31,349 bases of DNA from CAZGSN01 sp964371655 (GTDB taxonomy: Bacteria > Desulfobacterota > Binatia > HRBIN30), in the NCBI GenBank assembly GCA_964371655.1, contig CAYJOD010000076.1, positions 1 to 31,349 on the forward strand, in the 5' to 3' direction. The translations under genes and the position numbers were made by a program. Numbering within the stretch: position 1 is the stretch's first letter; every line of letters starts with the position of its first letter. The notes under the pieces are model-generated. The model saw only the letters and a list, made by a program, of their open reading frames with translations. It did no database searches and was not told the origin of the DNA. This document shows positions 9,833 through 17,458 of this stretch, one piece after another.

Positions 9833-10548
9833 ACGCCGATCGCCCGCCCCGATGGCGGGCGCGATTGCTGCGCGCGGCGCTCGTCGAAATCTTCGATCAA
9901 ATCGAGGAGCTCGCCGGCAGCGTTGTTGAGGGCCATCTCATCGCGCACGATCTGACCGGTGAGGAAGTTGAACGCGAGCACCGCCGGAATCGCCACGGCC
10001 AAGCCGAACGCGGTCTCGATCAACGCCTCGCTGATGCCGACGGACACCGCACCGAGACCCCCCGAACCGGCCGCGGCGATCCCTTGAAAGGCGCTGATGA
10101 TGCCGACTACGGTACCGAGCAGACCGACGAACGGAGCCACCGAACCGACCGACGACAACACGTTGAGACCGCGACGCAGATCGGCGCCAACGTCTTCCAT
10201 GTAGCGCGCCATGTGGCGCTGCGTGCGTTCCACCGGGCTCAGGCCGGAGACGTCGGCGGTCTTCAGAGCGTGAGTGTACGTCGACAGCGCCGCACGCACG
10301 ACGCGCGGCAGATGCCCGTGCTTCACCTGTTGCTCGGCGACGCCAAGAACGGAATCGAAACGACCTGCTGTCAGGTCCGCAGCAATCTTGGCGGCAAAGG
10401 CGCGTGAAACCAAACGCGAGCGGCGAAAGCTAACCACACGCTCGATGAAAACCGCGATCGAGCTGATGCCCATCAGAGCCAGGACGGCGGCGACGACGAT
10501 CGCCGGCAATCCCATGTGCGCGGCCATTTCGGACCAACTGAACGACAT
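9829..10548 (-). CDS. exbB: ExbB/TolQ/MotA-family proton channel
   Basis: 239 residues with three membrane helices: about residues 15-35 (IVVAAVLALMGISSIAVFIE), about 128-150 (GSVAPFVGLLGTVVGIISAF) and about 170-195 (ETAFGLAVAIPAVLAFNFL). The second and third carry the Gly/Pro/Thr pattern of the ExbB family. It forms the pentameric inner-membrane channel around an ExbD dimer and converts the proton gradient into movement of TonB. The ATG at 10548 has an AGAGGAA site nine bases upstream. It is followed immediately by the overlapping exbD copy 2. Upstream, an inverted repeat (10595-10748) separates it from tonB. Confidence 0.93.
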   Translation of the reverse strand: MSFSWSEMAAHMGLPAIVVAAVLALMGISSIAVFIERVVSFRRSRLVSRAFAAKIAADLTAGRFDSVLGVAEQQVKHGHLPRVVRAALSTYTHALKTADVSGLSPVERTQRHMARYMEDVGADLRRGLNVLSSVGSVAPFVGLLGTVVGIISAFQGIAAAGSGGLGAVSVGISEALIETAFGLAVAIPAVLAFNFLTGQIVRDEMALNNAAGELLDLIEDFDERRAQQSRPPSGRAIGV

Positions 10549-10594
10549 GGTATTCCTCTACCTTAGTACTAGCCCGCTCGTCTTACCAAGACTT

Positions 10595-10748
10595 CACCGC
10601 AGAGACGCAGAGGCACGAAGAAGAAGACATTCTGAAAACAATCGCACTTCCGCCGAAACAGCAGAGTGCACGGAATCGAGCCGTGCGACAATCATGATGT
10701 CTTCCGACCATCAAAGGCTTTCTCTGCGTCTCCGCGTCTCTGCGGTGA
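10595..10748. repeat. Large inverted repeat, family E (CACCGCAGAGACGCAGAGG type)
   Basis: The left arm CACCGCAGAGACGCAGAGG (10595-10613) is matched by an inverted right arm, TCTCTGCGTCTCCGCGTCTC plus TGCGGTGA (10720-10748). About 105 bases lie between. This element type recurs in many bacterial genomes as intergenic mosaic repeats (general knowledge, not checked here). It splits the tonB and exbB genes. Confidence 0.8.
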
Positions 10749-10760
10749 GTGATCTCCGCC

Positions 10761-11525
10761 CTAGTCCTCGAGGTTGAACGCAATCGGAAGCAGACGGTAC
10801 ACGCTGATGGCCTGCCCATGCGAACGCGCCGGCTCGAAGCGCCAGCGGCTCACGGCATTCTTTGCCGCGGTGATGAATGGTTCTTCGCCGTCGACGATGG
10901 AAATCTCGCCGACCGCGCCGTCGGCGTAGATGGCGATCTTCAATACAACTCTTCCGGTCTTGCCACGGCGGCGCGCACTCTCGGGATATCGCGGCGGCAG
11001 ATTCGACGCTAGCGGCCGCGGTGCGGTGGCGTCCGCCGGCAGGTCGATCACACCGACCTTGCCGCCGACCACTCCGGTTTGCATACCGCCTTCGAGACCG
11101 GCCGGGTCGCCTGCGCCTGGTTCGCCGTACACGGCAACTCCTTTGTCCTGGTTCGGATCGACCTCCTTCGGCAAGTCCTTCGGCATCTGTTTGGGAGCCA
11201 CGAGGTTCTTCACCAGTGGCGGCTTCTCGAGCTTTCGAACCTTTTGATCCGGCCGCACCACCGGTGCAGCCGCCGGCGCCGCGACCGCCACGGGCGCCTC
11301 GACCACCGGCGCGGGCGGCGGCGGTTCAGGCTTGGCGACGGGTTCGACAAAGGTGAGATCCGCACGCGTCTCGACCAACACCCGCCTCGTCGCCGTGCCC
11401 AGCCAGACCAATGCCATGGTGGCGAGAAGATACACGAGCACCGTTCCCAACAGCGCTGCGGGCCATTGACGTGGGCTTTGCTCTGGCTGTCCGTAGGAAG
11501 CAAACGTCGTCGGTTCGGGTTTCAT
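10761..11525 (-). CDS. tonB: TonB-family energy transducer
   Basis: 254 residues. One N-terminal membrane helix (about residues 22-43, AALLGTVLVYLLATMALVWL) is followed by a Pro/Ala/Val-rich periplasmic spacer from about residue 60 with EPPPPAPVVEAPVA. The C-terminal domain of about 80 residues has PPRYPESARRRGKTGRVVLK and ends SRWRFEPA...LPIAFNLED, the TonB_C fold. It couples ExbB/ExbD to outer-membrane TonB-dependent receptors; no such receptor gene lies in this window. It is the first gene of the cluster. The ATG at 11525 has no strong ribosome site. Confidence 0.92.
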   Translation of the reverse strand: MKPEPTTFASYGQPEQSPRQWPAALLGTVLVYLLATMALVWLGTATRRVLVETRADLTFVEPVAKPEPPPPAPVVEAPVAVAAPAAAPVVRPDQKVRKLEKPPLVKNLVAPKQMPKDLPKEVDPNQDKGVAVYGEPGAGDPAGLEGGMQTGVVGGKVGVIDLPADATAPRPLASNLPPRYPESARRRGKTGRVVLKIAIYADGAVGEISIVDGEEPFITAAKNAVSRWRFEPARSHGQAISVYRLLPIAFNLED

Positions 11526-11666
11526 GTGGCGTCGACGACAATTGGGCTACCAGCCGCAGCCCGCCGACGCAACGACCGTGCAGCGGCCACCGGGGCTCGG
11601 CGCGCGGTGCTTCTGCTCCGGACGTAGAGTTTGTGAATAAATCGCGGCGCCGCATCCGCCGCACTT

Positions 11667-11739
11667 CGGTGCGCACGGCGCACCCTACGAAGACAATACC
11701 GAAATCGGCGTAAGAGGTAGGGTGCGCCGCGCGCACCGA
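11667..11739. repeat. Inverted repeat, family G (GGTGCGC-GCGCACCCTAC type)
   Basis: CGGTGCGCACGGCGCACCCT is followed, about 28 bases later, by its inverted copy GTAGGGTGCGCCGCGCGCAC. It sits in the 290-bp gap between tonB and mscL on the minus strand, downstream of mscL. Confidence 0.7.
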
Positions 11740-11815
11740 TCGAGCGTTTGGCAGCACAGATCGATTCTTTCACAGACTCCTGGTCGGCAACGACACCCGA
11801 TCGGAAATCTCACCG

Positions 11816-12256
11816 CTACACGGCGCGTAGCTCGGAGGTGCAGTGCGCGCAGCGTGTCGCCTTGATTGCAATCGCCGAGAAACAGTACGGGCACTCCTTG
11901 GTGGCCGGCGCGGCAGCGGGTTCGGGTTTCTTGGTAAAGCGGTTGATCTGCTTGACGAGCAGAAAGATCGCGAAAGCGACGATCATGAAGTCGATCGTCG
12001 TGTTGATGAACAGGCCGTAGTTGAGGGTTGCAGCGCCGGCGGCCTTGGCGGCCGCCAGGCTCGGATGGCCGGCGCGCGACAGGTCGACGAACAGGTTCGA
12101 AAAATCGACCTTGCCCATCAACAGGCCGAGCGGTGGCATCATGATGTCGCTAACGAACGAGGTGACGATCTTACCGAAGGCGCCACCGAGGATGACGCCG
12201 ATTGCCATGTCGAGGACATTGCCCTTCATGGCGAACTCTTTGAACTCCTTGAGCAT
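11816..12256 (-). CDS. mscL: Large-conductance mechanosensitive channel with C-terminal zinc ribbon
   Basis: 146 residues from the ATG at 12256, which follows a perfect AGGAGGAGA ribosome site; longer upstream frames are not needed. The N-terminus MLKEFKEFAMKGNVLDMAIG and the first membrane helix VILGGAFGKIVTSFVSD are classic MscL. The second helix is at about residues 85-102. MscL forms a pentameric pore in the inner membrane that opens under osmotic downshock. Instead of the usual C-terminal helical bundle alone, this protein ends in a zinc ribbon, CPYCFSAIAIKATRCAHC (Cys122, 125, 136, 139). The tail would be cytoplasmic. The gene is divergent from the TauE/SafE-like gene. Confidence 0.92.
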   Translation of the reverse strand: MLKEFKEFAMKGNVLDMAIGVILGGAFGKIVTSFVSDIMMPPLGLLMGKVDFSNLFVDLSRAGHPSLAAAKAAGAATLNYGLFINTTIDFMIVAFAIFLLVKQINRFTKKPEPAAAPATKECPYCFSAIAIKATRCAHCTSELRAV

Positions 12257-12418
12257 GGATCTCCTCCTTGCGGAATCGTGTCCGCGTGTCGTTGAAGCTC
12301 TTAGTGCAGTCCAAAGCCTGCCCGTCGCCGAGAAGTCAAGACAGACATCTCGTGTCAAACCCGGCGACGTTCGCACGCCGGGGGGCGCCAGGCCGGACGG
12401 CTGTGCTAGGGTGGCGCG

Positions 12419-13192
12419 ATGCTCATCGGGTGGCTCCAGGCAACAGCGGTGTTCGCGGCGGCGTTCGCGGCCGGGATGATCAACTCCGTGGCCGGCGGCG
12501 GCACCTTGGTGACCTTCCCGACGCTGATCTGGCTAGGTCTCGACCCCATCGTCGCCAACGTCACCAACACGGTTTCGCTGTGGCCTGGGGCGCTCGGCGC
12601 CATGTTCGGTCTGCGGCGCGAGATCGGCGACGGCTGGCGCTGGATGATGCTCCTGGCGGGGCCTTCGATTCTCGGCGGTCTCGTCGGTGCCGTGCTCCTT
12701 CTGCACACGCCGCCGGCGGCGTTTGGCGCGATGGTCCCCTTTCTCATCCTCTTCGCCACGGTGCTTCTCGCCGTGCAAGAACCGATCTCGCGCTGGCTGC
12801 GCGGGGAGACGCACCCGGAGCACCAGAAGAGTCGCTCGTGGTGGATCGCCGCCGTGCTGATCCAGTTTCTCATCGCCGTTTACGGTGGCTACTTCGGAGC
12901 CGGAATCGGCATCTTGATGCTGGCGGGGCTCGGCTTGTTGGGGCTGACGGACATCCACCAGATGAACGGCCTGAAGAGCTTCTTCAACGTCTGCATCAAC
13001 ATCGTTGCCGCCGTGTACTTCATGTTCTGGGGTCCGGTTGCCTGGGGCACCGCCGCGATCATGGTCGCCGGTGCCCTGGCCGGCGGCTACGGCGGAGCAG
13101 GATTGGCGCGCCGGCTCGGCCGCACCGTCGTGCGCCGCGCCGTCATCGCCGTCGGCTTCGCGATGGCGCTGTCACTGCTGTTACGACGGTAA
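12419..13192 (+). CDS. TSUP-family (TauE/SafE) membrane permease
   Basis: 257 residues with about eight hydrophobic segments. The first half begins with AGMINSVAGGGTLVTFPTLI and the second with GGYFGAGIGILMLAGLGLLG. These two related Gly-rich motifs are the duplicated signature of the TSUP (sulfite exporter TauE/SafE) family. Members export sulfite, sulfoacetate or related organic anions, but the substrate cannot be told from sequence. The ATG at 12419 follows a weak AGGGTGG. It is divergent from mscL and has no partner downstream, where a nested repeat begins. Confidence 0.9.
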   Translation: MLIGWLQATAVFAAAFAAGMINSVAGGGTLVTFPTLIWLGLDPIVANVTNTVSLWPGALGAMFGLRREIGDGWRWMMLLAGPSILGGLVGAVLLLHTPPAAFGAMVPFLILFATVLLAVQEPISRWLRGETHPEHQKSRSWWIAAVLIQFLIAVYGGYFGAGIGILMLAGLGLLGLTDIHQMNGLKSFFNVCINIVAAVYFMFWGPVAWGTAAIMVAGALAGGYGGAGLARRLGRTVVRRAVIAVGFAMALSLLLRR

Positions 13193-13520
13193 CGGAAGAG
13201 CGCACCACAGGCGCTCATGCCACCGATCAACATCCGATGGGGAAGCCTTCGCGTGCCGATAGGGCGCGAGAGATCCCGCGCGGCTTTGCACAAACAGTCG
13301 AGTGCGCAACGATCTGCGGATACGAAATTTTGTGGAGTGCGGTGGCTTGCCACCGCTTTGCTCGATTCGTCGCCGTGCGCCGTGGGGCGGCAGAAAAGCG
13401 GAAGCGAGCTCCCGCACTCCAAAGCGCGCACGAGGACTTCTTGTGCAAAGCCATCCCACGAATCACCGCTCCCTAACGGTCGCGGCTCAGGTCGAGATCC
13501 GCAGATGTCGCCGTAGTGGC
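13193..13520. other. Gene-free region occupied by nested repeats
   Basis: About 330 bases between the convergent ends of the TSUP gene and the DUF481-like gene. At least three repeat families are stacked inside one another (see the repeat entry at 13282-13494). No coding sequence is supported. Confidence 0.65.
13282..13494. repeat. Nested inverted repeats (one palindrome inside another) plus a shared 25-bp word
   Basis: An outer perfect 12-bp inverted pair, GGCTTTGCACAA (13282-13293) and TTGTGCAAAGCC (13441-13452), encloses a second inverted pair: TTTGTGGAGTGCGG near 13329 and CCGCACTCCAAAG at 13412-13424. Just outside, 13470-13494 is a 25-bp word (TCCCTAACGGTCGCGGCTCA...) found inverted at 25286-25310 with one mismatch. 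The layout suggests that one mobile palindrome inserted into another. Confidence 0.7.
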
Positions 13521-14612
13521 TCAGAATACGAAGGCGATGCCGGCGGTGGTGGTGAAGCGGTTGTGATTGGTGTCGGGGGCCGGGGTGCTGTCGTAGTCGT
13601 CGACCAGCGCAAATCTCGCGTTGAGGAACGAGTACATGGGCACCATGAGCGCCGCCTCGGTGCGCAGCAGATAATCGCCGGCGAAGTCTTTGACGGCGGG
13701 CAGGTAGTCTGCCGTCCAACTGAACACAGCGCCGCCGGGCAATTTGGCGCCGGCTTCGGCGCCGAACACGATGCTGAAATTGCTATCGTGGTTGCCGCCG
13801 AAGTAGCGTTCGTAGACCCAAGCGCCGCCGCTCTGCACTTGGAAAAATGCGGTGCTGCTCTTGTAGAGGCGATAGCCAAGACCGGTTTCGGGCACCGCAC
13901 GCAAACTGAGCTTCTGGATGCCATCGTAGGTGGCATCACCCTGCGCGAAGGCAAAGAGCCGCTCCGTCAAGTCGTACTCCAGCTTGAGGGTCCCCTTGAG
14001 TAGATCGTCGGTGTAAGTCTTGGCGCCGCCACGCCGTGATTGCGTGCCGTAGCGCGAGGTCAAGGAGCCCACGAACCGCGTCGGTGCCTTGCGGCGCTCG
14101 GCCCTCAACCCAGCGCTGAAGCTGCGCTGGTCGGTGGTGGCTTCAGTCAGCGAAAAACCCGCATCAAATACCGCGGCCCAGTGTCGATAGCGGCTCTTGA
14201 GACCCGCCAACGTCGATCCCTCGTAGGTATCCTTGCCCACGATCGAATGGATCGAGCCGACCTCGATCGGCGTCGCCGTCGCGGTGCTGACGCCGACCAG
14301 CAACTTGCCCTCGGACACGCCGAGCAAGCGGCCGACGGCCTCGGCGTCGTCGCCGTACAAGACGTGAAACTCGTCTTTCGTATTGAGCTTCTCGATGCTG
14401 GCAAACGGAATGAGAACGCTGCCCTTGCCGTAGTCGGTATCGAAGGCGAGGCCCGGCAGAGTTGTATCGTCGTCGATGACCACCGGCGTGAGGCCACCGA
14501 CCTTGCCGCTCAACGTTTGGCCCTTGACGGTAACCTCGTCAGCATCGGCGCGACTGAGCACCACCAAGATCAGCGCACAGACGGCACCAACCCACAAGAC
14601 TCTTGTCCGCAT
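13521..14612 (-). CDS. DUF481-like exported beta-barrel protein
   Basis: 363 residues. The signal peptide MRTRVLWVGAVCALILVVLS ends near ADA. Residues 25-140 form a small beta-rich domain with VTVKGQTLSGKVGG and repeated VxVG segments. The remainder (about 145-363) is made of alternating amphipathic strands with many Tyr/Phe and ends in the C-terminal FVF typical of outer-membrane barrels. The pattern matches the DUF481 (YdiY-type salt-induced outer-membrane protein) family. The ATG at 14612 has GGAGGAAGAT directly upstream, a strong ribosome site. Location: outer membrane; function unknown. It is a single gene between the nested repeat and a family C inverted repeat. Confidence 0.72.
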   Translation of the reverse strand: MRTRVLWVGAVCALILVVLSRADADEVTVKGQTLSGKVGGLTPVVIDDDTTLPGLAFDTDYGKGSVLIPFASIEKLNTKDEFHVLYGDDAEAVGRLLGVSEGKLLVGVSTATATPIEVGSIHSIVGKDTYEGSTLAGLKSRYRHWAAVFDAGFSLTEATTDQRSFSAGLRAERRKAPTRFVGSLTSRYGTQSRRGGAKTYTDDLLKGTLKLEYDLTERLFAFAQGDATYDGIQKLSLRAVPETGLGYRLYKSSTAFFQVQSGGAWVYERYFGGNHDSNFSIVFGAEAGAKLPGGAVFSWTADYLPAVKDFAGDYLLRTEAALMVPMYSFLNARFALVDDYDSTPAPDTNHNRFTTTAGIAFVF

Positions 14613-14750
14613 ATCTTCCTCCGACGTTTCTATCCGCTCCCGTTCACCCCGAGCGTGCGGGAATGCCCGCCGCAGCTTGTCGGCCTCCTATCGGCAGATC
14701 GCCAACGTGTCCAGGGGCGGAGGAACAGGGCGGACGAATAGGCGGAAGAA

Positions 14751-14841
14751 GAAGGGATCAAGGGTCCGAGGGTTCAAGGGTTCGAGGGCGGGATCGTCGA
14801 ACCTGTGAACCCTCGACCCCTTGATCCCTCGAACCCTTCCT
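14751..14841. repeat. Inverted repeat, family C
   Basis: GAAGGGATCAAGGGTCCGAG and GGTTCAAGGGTTCGAGGGC face GAACCCTCGACCCCTTGATC and CCTCGAACCCTTC. It lies in the divergent gap between the DUF481-like gene and aroF, 60 bp before the aroF start. Confidence 0.7.
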
Positions 14842-14899
14842 CATCTCCATGGCCGTGCTCTTGTCGTGTGTCGTGCCGGCTGGCTAGGATGCTCGGGTC

Positions 14900-16033
14900 A
14901 TGATCATCGTAATGAAAGACGACATCCAACCCGAATCCACCGAGGTCAAGCAGGTTCTACAGCTGGTTGAGCGCAAGTACGCCGGCGTGCGTGCGGAGGT
15001 TCGGAAAATCGAAGGCGCGACGCGTGTGCTCACCGAGATCTACTTGCTTGGCCCCACCAGCGCGGTGCCGCAAGACGAGATCGAGGAGTACGTCGGCGTC
15101 GAGAAGACCATCCGCATCCGCGAGAAGTACCGCTCCATCGGCCGTCATGCCGGTCAGGCGGAGGCGGTCGGCTTCGAGTACAACGGCGTGCGCTTTTCCG
15201 AAGCCGACTTCCATCTCTTTCCGGGACTGTGCGCGGTGGACACTCCGGAGAATGTCGAAGCGATGTTCAAGGCCCTCAAGGAGCTTGGCATCACGACGAC
15301 GCGTGCCGGTGCGTACAAGCCGCGCACCAGCCCATACGACTTTCAGGGTCACGGCAAGAGCTGTCTTCCCTTCCTGTTCGAGCTCGCCGGCAAGTACGGC
15401 ATGAAGGTGATCGCCATGGAGATCACGCACGAGTCGCACGTCGAGGAGATTCACGAGGCCCTCGAAGCCGCCGGCAATCCAACCGGAGTCATGCTGCAGA
15501 TCGGCACGCGCAACGCACAGAACTTCGAGCTTCTCAAAGTGGTCGGCCAGCAGCACGAGTTTCCGGTCCTGTTCAAACGCGGCATGGGCATCACCTTGGA
15601 CGAGTCCCTGAACGCCTGCGAATACCTGGCGACCAGCGGTAACCACCGCATCGTCTTTTGCTTGCGCGGGATGAAGACGAATCTCGGGGACCCGCACCGC
15701 AACTTCGTCGACTTCAGTCACGTTCCGGTGGTGCACCGTCTTACACGCCTGCCGGTGTGCATCGATCCATCGCACTCGGTCGGCAAGCGCGACGTGGCGC
15801 CCGACGGGATCCTCGACATCTTTCACGTCTGCGCACAGGGCATCATTGCCGGCGCCAACATGGCACTCGTCGATTTCCATCCGCGCCCCGAACAAGCCTT
15901 GTGCGACGGGCCGCAGGCACTGCTGATGCACGAGCTCGAGTATCTCGTACGCGACACGCAGCTGGCGCGGAAGACCTACGAGAAACGCTGCGCTCTGGCG
16001 CGGAAATACAAAGCCGCAGCCAAGGCCGCATAG
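14900..16033 (+). CDS. aroF: 3-deoxy-7-phosphoheptulonate (DAHP) synthase
   Basis: 377 residues. It catalyses the first step of the shikimate pathway, joining phosphoenolpyruvate and erythrose-4-phosphate in the cytoplasm. The N-terminal 70 residues (MIIVMKDDIQPESTEVKQVL) are the ferredoxin-like (ACT-like) regulatory domain found in type I-beta DAHP synthases of the Thermotoga kind. The TIM barrel follows with AGAYKPRTSPYDFQG, then VMLQIGTRNAQNFELL, FKRGMG, HRIVFCLRGMKT and PVCIDPSHSVGKRD. The barrel metal-binding Cys/His/Glu/Asp set appears to be present. The ATG at 14900 lacks a strong ribosome site. Its stop codon overlaps the most likely beginning of the DCC-family gene, so the two may be co-translated. 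Confidence 0.95.
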   Translation: MIIVMKDDIQPESTEVKQVLQLVERKYAGVRAEVRKIEGATRVLTEIYLLGPTSAVPQDEIEEYVGVEKTIRIREKYRSIGRHAGQAEAVGFEYNGVRFSEADFHLFPGLCAVDTPENVEAMFKALKELGITTTRAGAYKPRTSPYDFQGHGKSCLPFLFELAGKYGMKVIAMEITHESHVEEIHEALEAAGNPTGVMLQIGTRNAQNFELLKVVGQQHEFPVLFKRGMGITLDESLNACEYLATSGNHRIVFCLRGMKTNLGDPHRNFVDFSHVPVVHRLTRLPVCIDPSHSVGKRDVAPDGILDIFHVCAQGIIAGANMALVDFHPRPEQALCDGPQALLMHELEYLVRDTQLARKTYEKRCALARKYKAAAKAA

Positions 16034-16473
16034 GGTGTGCCACGGACTCCGCCGCCGCGGCGCTTCCCGAACGTCTCATTCTCTACGACGGAGTCTGTGG
16101 CTTCTGTAACCGCGCCGTCGCTTGGGTGTTACGCGCCGATCGCGACGGCCGCTTTCGCTTTGCGCCGCTGCAAGGGCCGACCGCGGCGGCGATCCTGGCT
16201 CGGCATCCGGAGCTTACGGCCGATGTGGACTCCATCGTCTACGTGCGGCAGGACAGCGGCCGCGAGGCGGTGAGTTGGCGTTGCGACGCGGTCTTCGCGA
16301 TTTGCCGTGAGCTGCCGGGGTGGTGGCGCGTGTGTTCGTGGCTGCGCTGGTTGCCGCGCATGCTGACAGACTCCGCGTACCGCTACTTTGCCGCCCATCG
16401 CTATCGCTGGTTCGGCAAGTACGACGAGTGTCCGTTGCCCGCGCCGGCGCAGCGCGACCGCTTCCTCGATTGA
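16030..16473 (+). CDS. DCC-family thiol-disulfide oxidoreductase, start codon unclear
   Basis: The frame encodes ERLILYDGVCGFCNRAVAWV, with the DxxCxxC motif of the DCC (DUF393/YuxK) family. FRFAPLQG and an ending YRYFAAHRYRWFGKYDEC follow; this is a complete DCC core of about 130 residues. No in-frame ATG, GTG or TTG exists between the GTG at 15901, 130 bp inside aroF, and the core. I placed the 5' end at the in-frame ATA that overlaps the aroF stop (ATAG, 16030-16033). This is a guess; a start at 15901, or at an in-frame CTG, is also possible. These small cytoplasmic proteins are thought to act in redox chemistry. It is convergent with the GST gene across a hairpin. Confidence 0.75.
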   Translation: MGCATDSAAAALPERLILYDGVCGFCNRAVAWVLRADRDGRFRFAPLQGPTAAAILARHPELTADVDSIVYVRQDSGREAVSWRCDAVFAICRELPGWWRVCSWLRWLPRMLTDSAYRYFAAHRYRWFGKYDECPLPAPAQRDRFLD

Positions 16474-16477
16474 CGTG

Positions 16478-16534
16478 AAGGGGTCAAGGGGGCAAGGGTT
16501 CAGGGGTTCGACCCCTTGAACCCTTGACCCCTTC
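16478..16534. terminator. Bidirectional hairpin between convergent genes (family C repeat)
   Basis: GAAGGGGTCAAGGGGGCAAG faces CTTGAACCCTTGACCCCTTC. The arms are close to perfect and the element exactly fills the 61-bp gap between the DCC stop codon and the GST stop codon. By position it should terminate both transcripts. There is no long U tract, so termination strength is uncertain. Confidence 0.55.
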
Positions 16535-17137
16535 TTAGTGCAGCGCAGCCTGATACGCCGGCCGCGCACTCAACTGCTTCGCATACTCCTCGAGCGCGGG
16601 CTGGTCGGTGAGCAGACCCAGGAGGTGAGCCCACGCCAGCGTCGAGCCGATCATGACGTCGGCGGCCGAGAAGCGGTTGCCGACCAGGAACTCTTTGCCG
16701 CGTAGGGCTTGGGTGAGGACGCGGGCAACATCCTTGAACTTGGTGCGTCCTTCCTGCGCCGCTTCCGCAGAACGCTGTGCTTCCGGCAGCATGACGGTGT
16801 GCATCAATACCTGCAGGACGGGGGGCTCCAGGGTGGCGATCGAATACACGACCCATTGATAGTAGGCCGCCCGCTCCGGCGAGCCCGGTGCCGGCGCCAA
16901 TCGCTTGTCGGCATACTTGTCGGCCAGGTACATGCAGATTGCCGCCGATTCGAACATCGCCACATCGTCGTCGACGAGCGCCGGCACCGCGCCGTGGGGA
17001 TGGATCTTCATGTACTCGGCGCGTTTATGCTCTTGCTTGGCCATATCGAGCGTTTCCAACTCATATGGAACGCCGAGCTCCTCGAGAAGCCAGCGCGGGC
17101 GGATCGAGCGTGTACGTGGGGAATAGTAGAGCTTCAT
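16535..17137 (-). CDS. Glutathione S-transferase family protein
   Basis: 200 residues from the ATG at 17137, which follows GGAGGA; longer frames upstream run through repeats. The N-terminal thioredoxin-fold domain begins MKLYYSPRTRSIRPRWLLEE and has HPHGAVPALVDDDVAMFESA, the cis-Pro and Glu-Ser glutathione-binding pair. The C-terminal helical domain (about residues 85-200) includes FLVGNRFSAADVMIGSTLAW, the family's N-capping box. It is a cytosolic enzyme that conjugates or reduces substrates with glutathione. It is monocistronic, with a repeat-rich upstream region. Confidence 0.9.
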   Translation of the reverse strand: MKLYYSPRTRSIRPRWLLEELGVPYELETLDMAKQEHKRAEYMKIHPHGAVPALVDDDVAMFESAAICMYLADKYADKRLAPAPGSPERAAYYQWVVYSIATLEPPVLQVLMHTVMLPEAQRSAEAAQEGRTKFKDVARVLTQALRGKEFLVGNRFSAADVMIGSTLAWAHLLGLLTDQPALEEYAKQLSARPAYQAALH

Positions 17138-17191
17138 CGTGTCCTCCTTCAGTTGTGCATGGTGTCCGAGTTGTGCGCCACGAGCAACCGT

Positions 17192-17245
17192 ACTTGACGA
17201 ACGCCGAGGGCGGGCCGCACTTGACGAACGCCGAGGGCGGGCCGC
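17192..17245 (+). repeat. Perfect tandem duplication, 27 bp x 2
   Basis: The unit ACTTGACGAACGCCGAGGGC plus GGGCCGC occurs twice in a row (17192-17218 and 17219-17245) without a mismatch. It lies about 55 bp upstream of the GST start. Each unit contains a TTGACG word, so it could place two -35-like elements upstream of either divergent gene, but no matching -10 is obvious. Confidence 0.85.
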
Positions 17246-17283
17246 GGGATCTGTCGGTAGTGGGGCAGTTTGATATTTTCGCT

Positions 17284-17390
17284 CGATGTCATCCCGGGCG
17301 ACGCGAGGGATCTGCAGTGGAATGTCGTGCCCACCGTGGTCCCGGAAGATTCCTCGCCGCGGAATTTGCGACGGCTCGGAATGACAATCA
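17284..17390. repeat. Dispersed palindromic repeat, family H (TCATCCCGGG / CGGAATGACA type)
   Basis: It runs from GATGTCATCCCGGGCGACGC to GACGGCTCGGAATGACA. Inner inverted words such as CGAGGGATCT and AGATTCCTCG can pair. Elements of this form are common in metagenome-derived genomes (general knowledge). No second copy was found in this window. Confidence 0.55.
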
Positions 17391-17458
17391 AAATGACCCA
17401 CTACCGATCTGTAGCAACCGTTGACCCGAGCCGAGATGCCCGGTATGGGTCGGCGGCG

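Larger units (their letters stand above)
17138..17458. other. Gene-free region with a tandem duplication and a palindromic repeat
   Basis: About 320 bases between the divergent GST gene and the small membrane protein gene. It contains the 27-bp tandem duplication at 17192-17245 and the repeat at 17284-17390. ORFs crossing it are explained by these elements. Confidence 0.6.

Noticed and set aside
17192..17245. Considered as the start of a CRISPR array
   Set aside because: Two units with no spacer between them and no cas genes; a simple tandem duplication.
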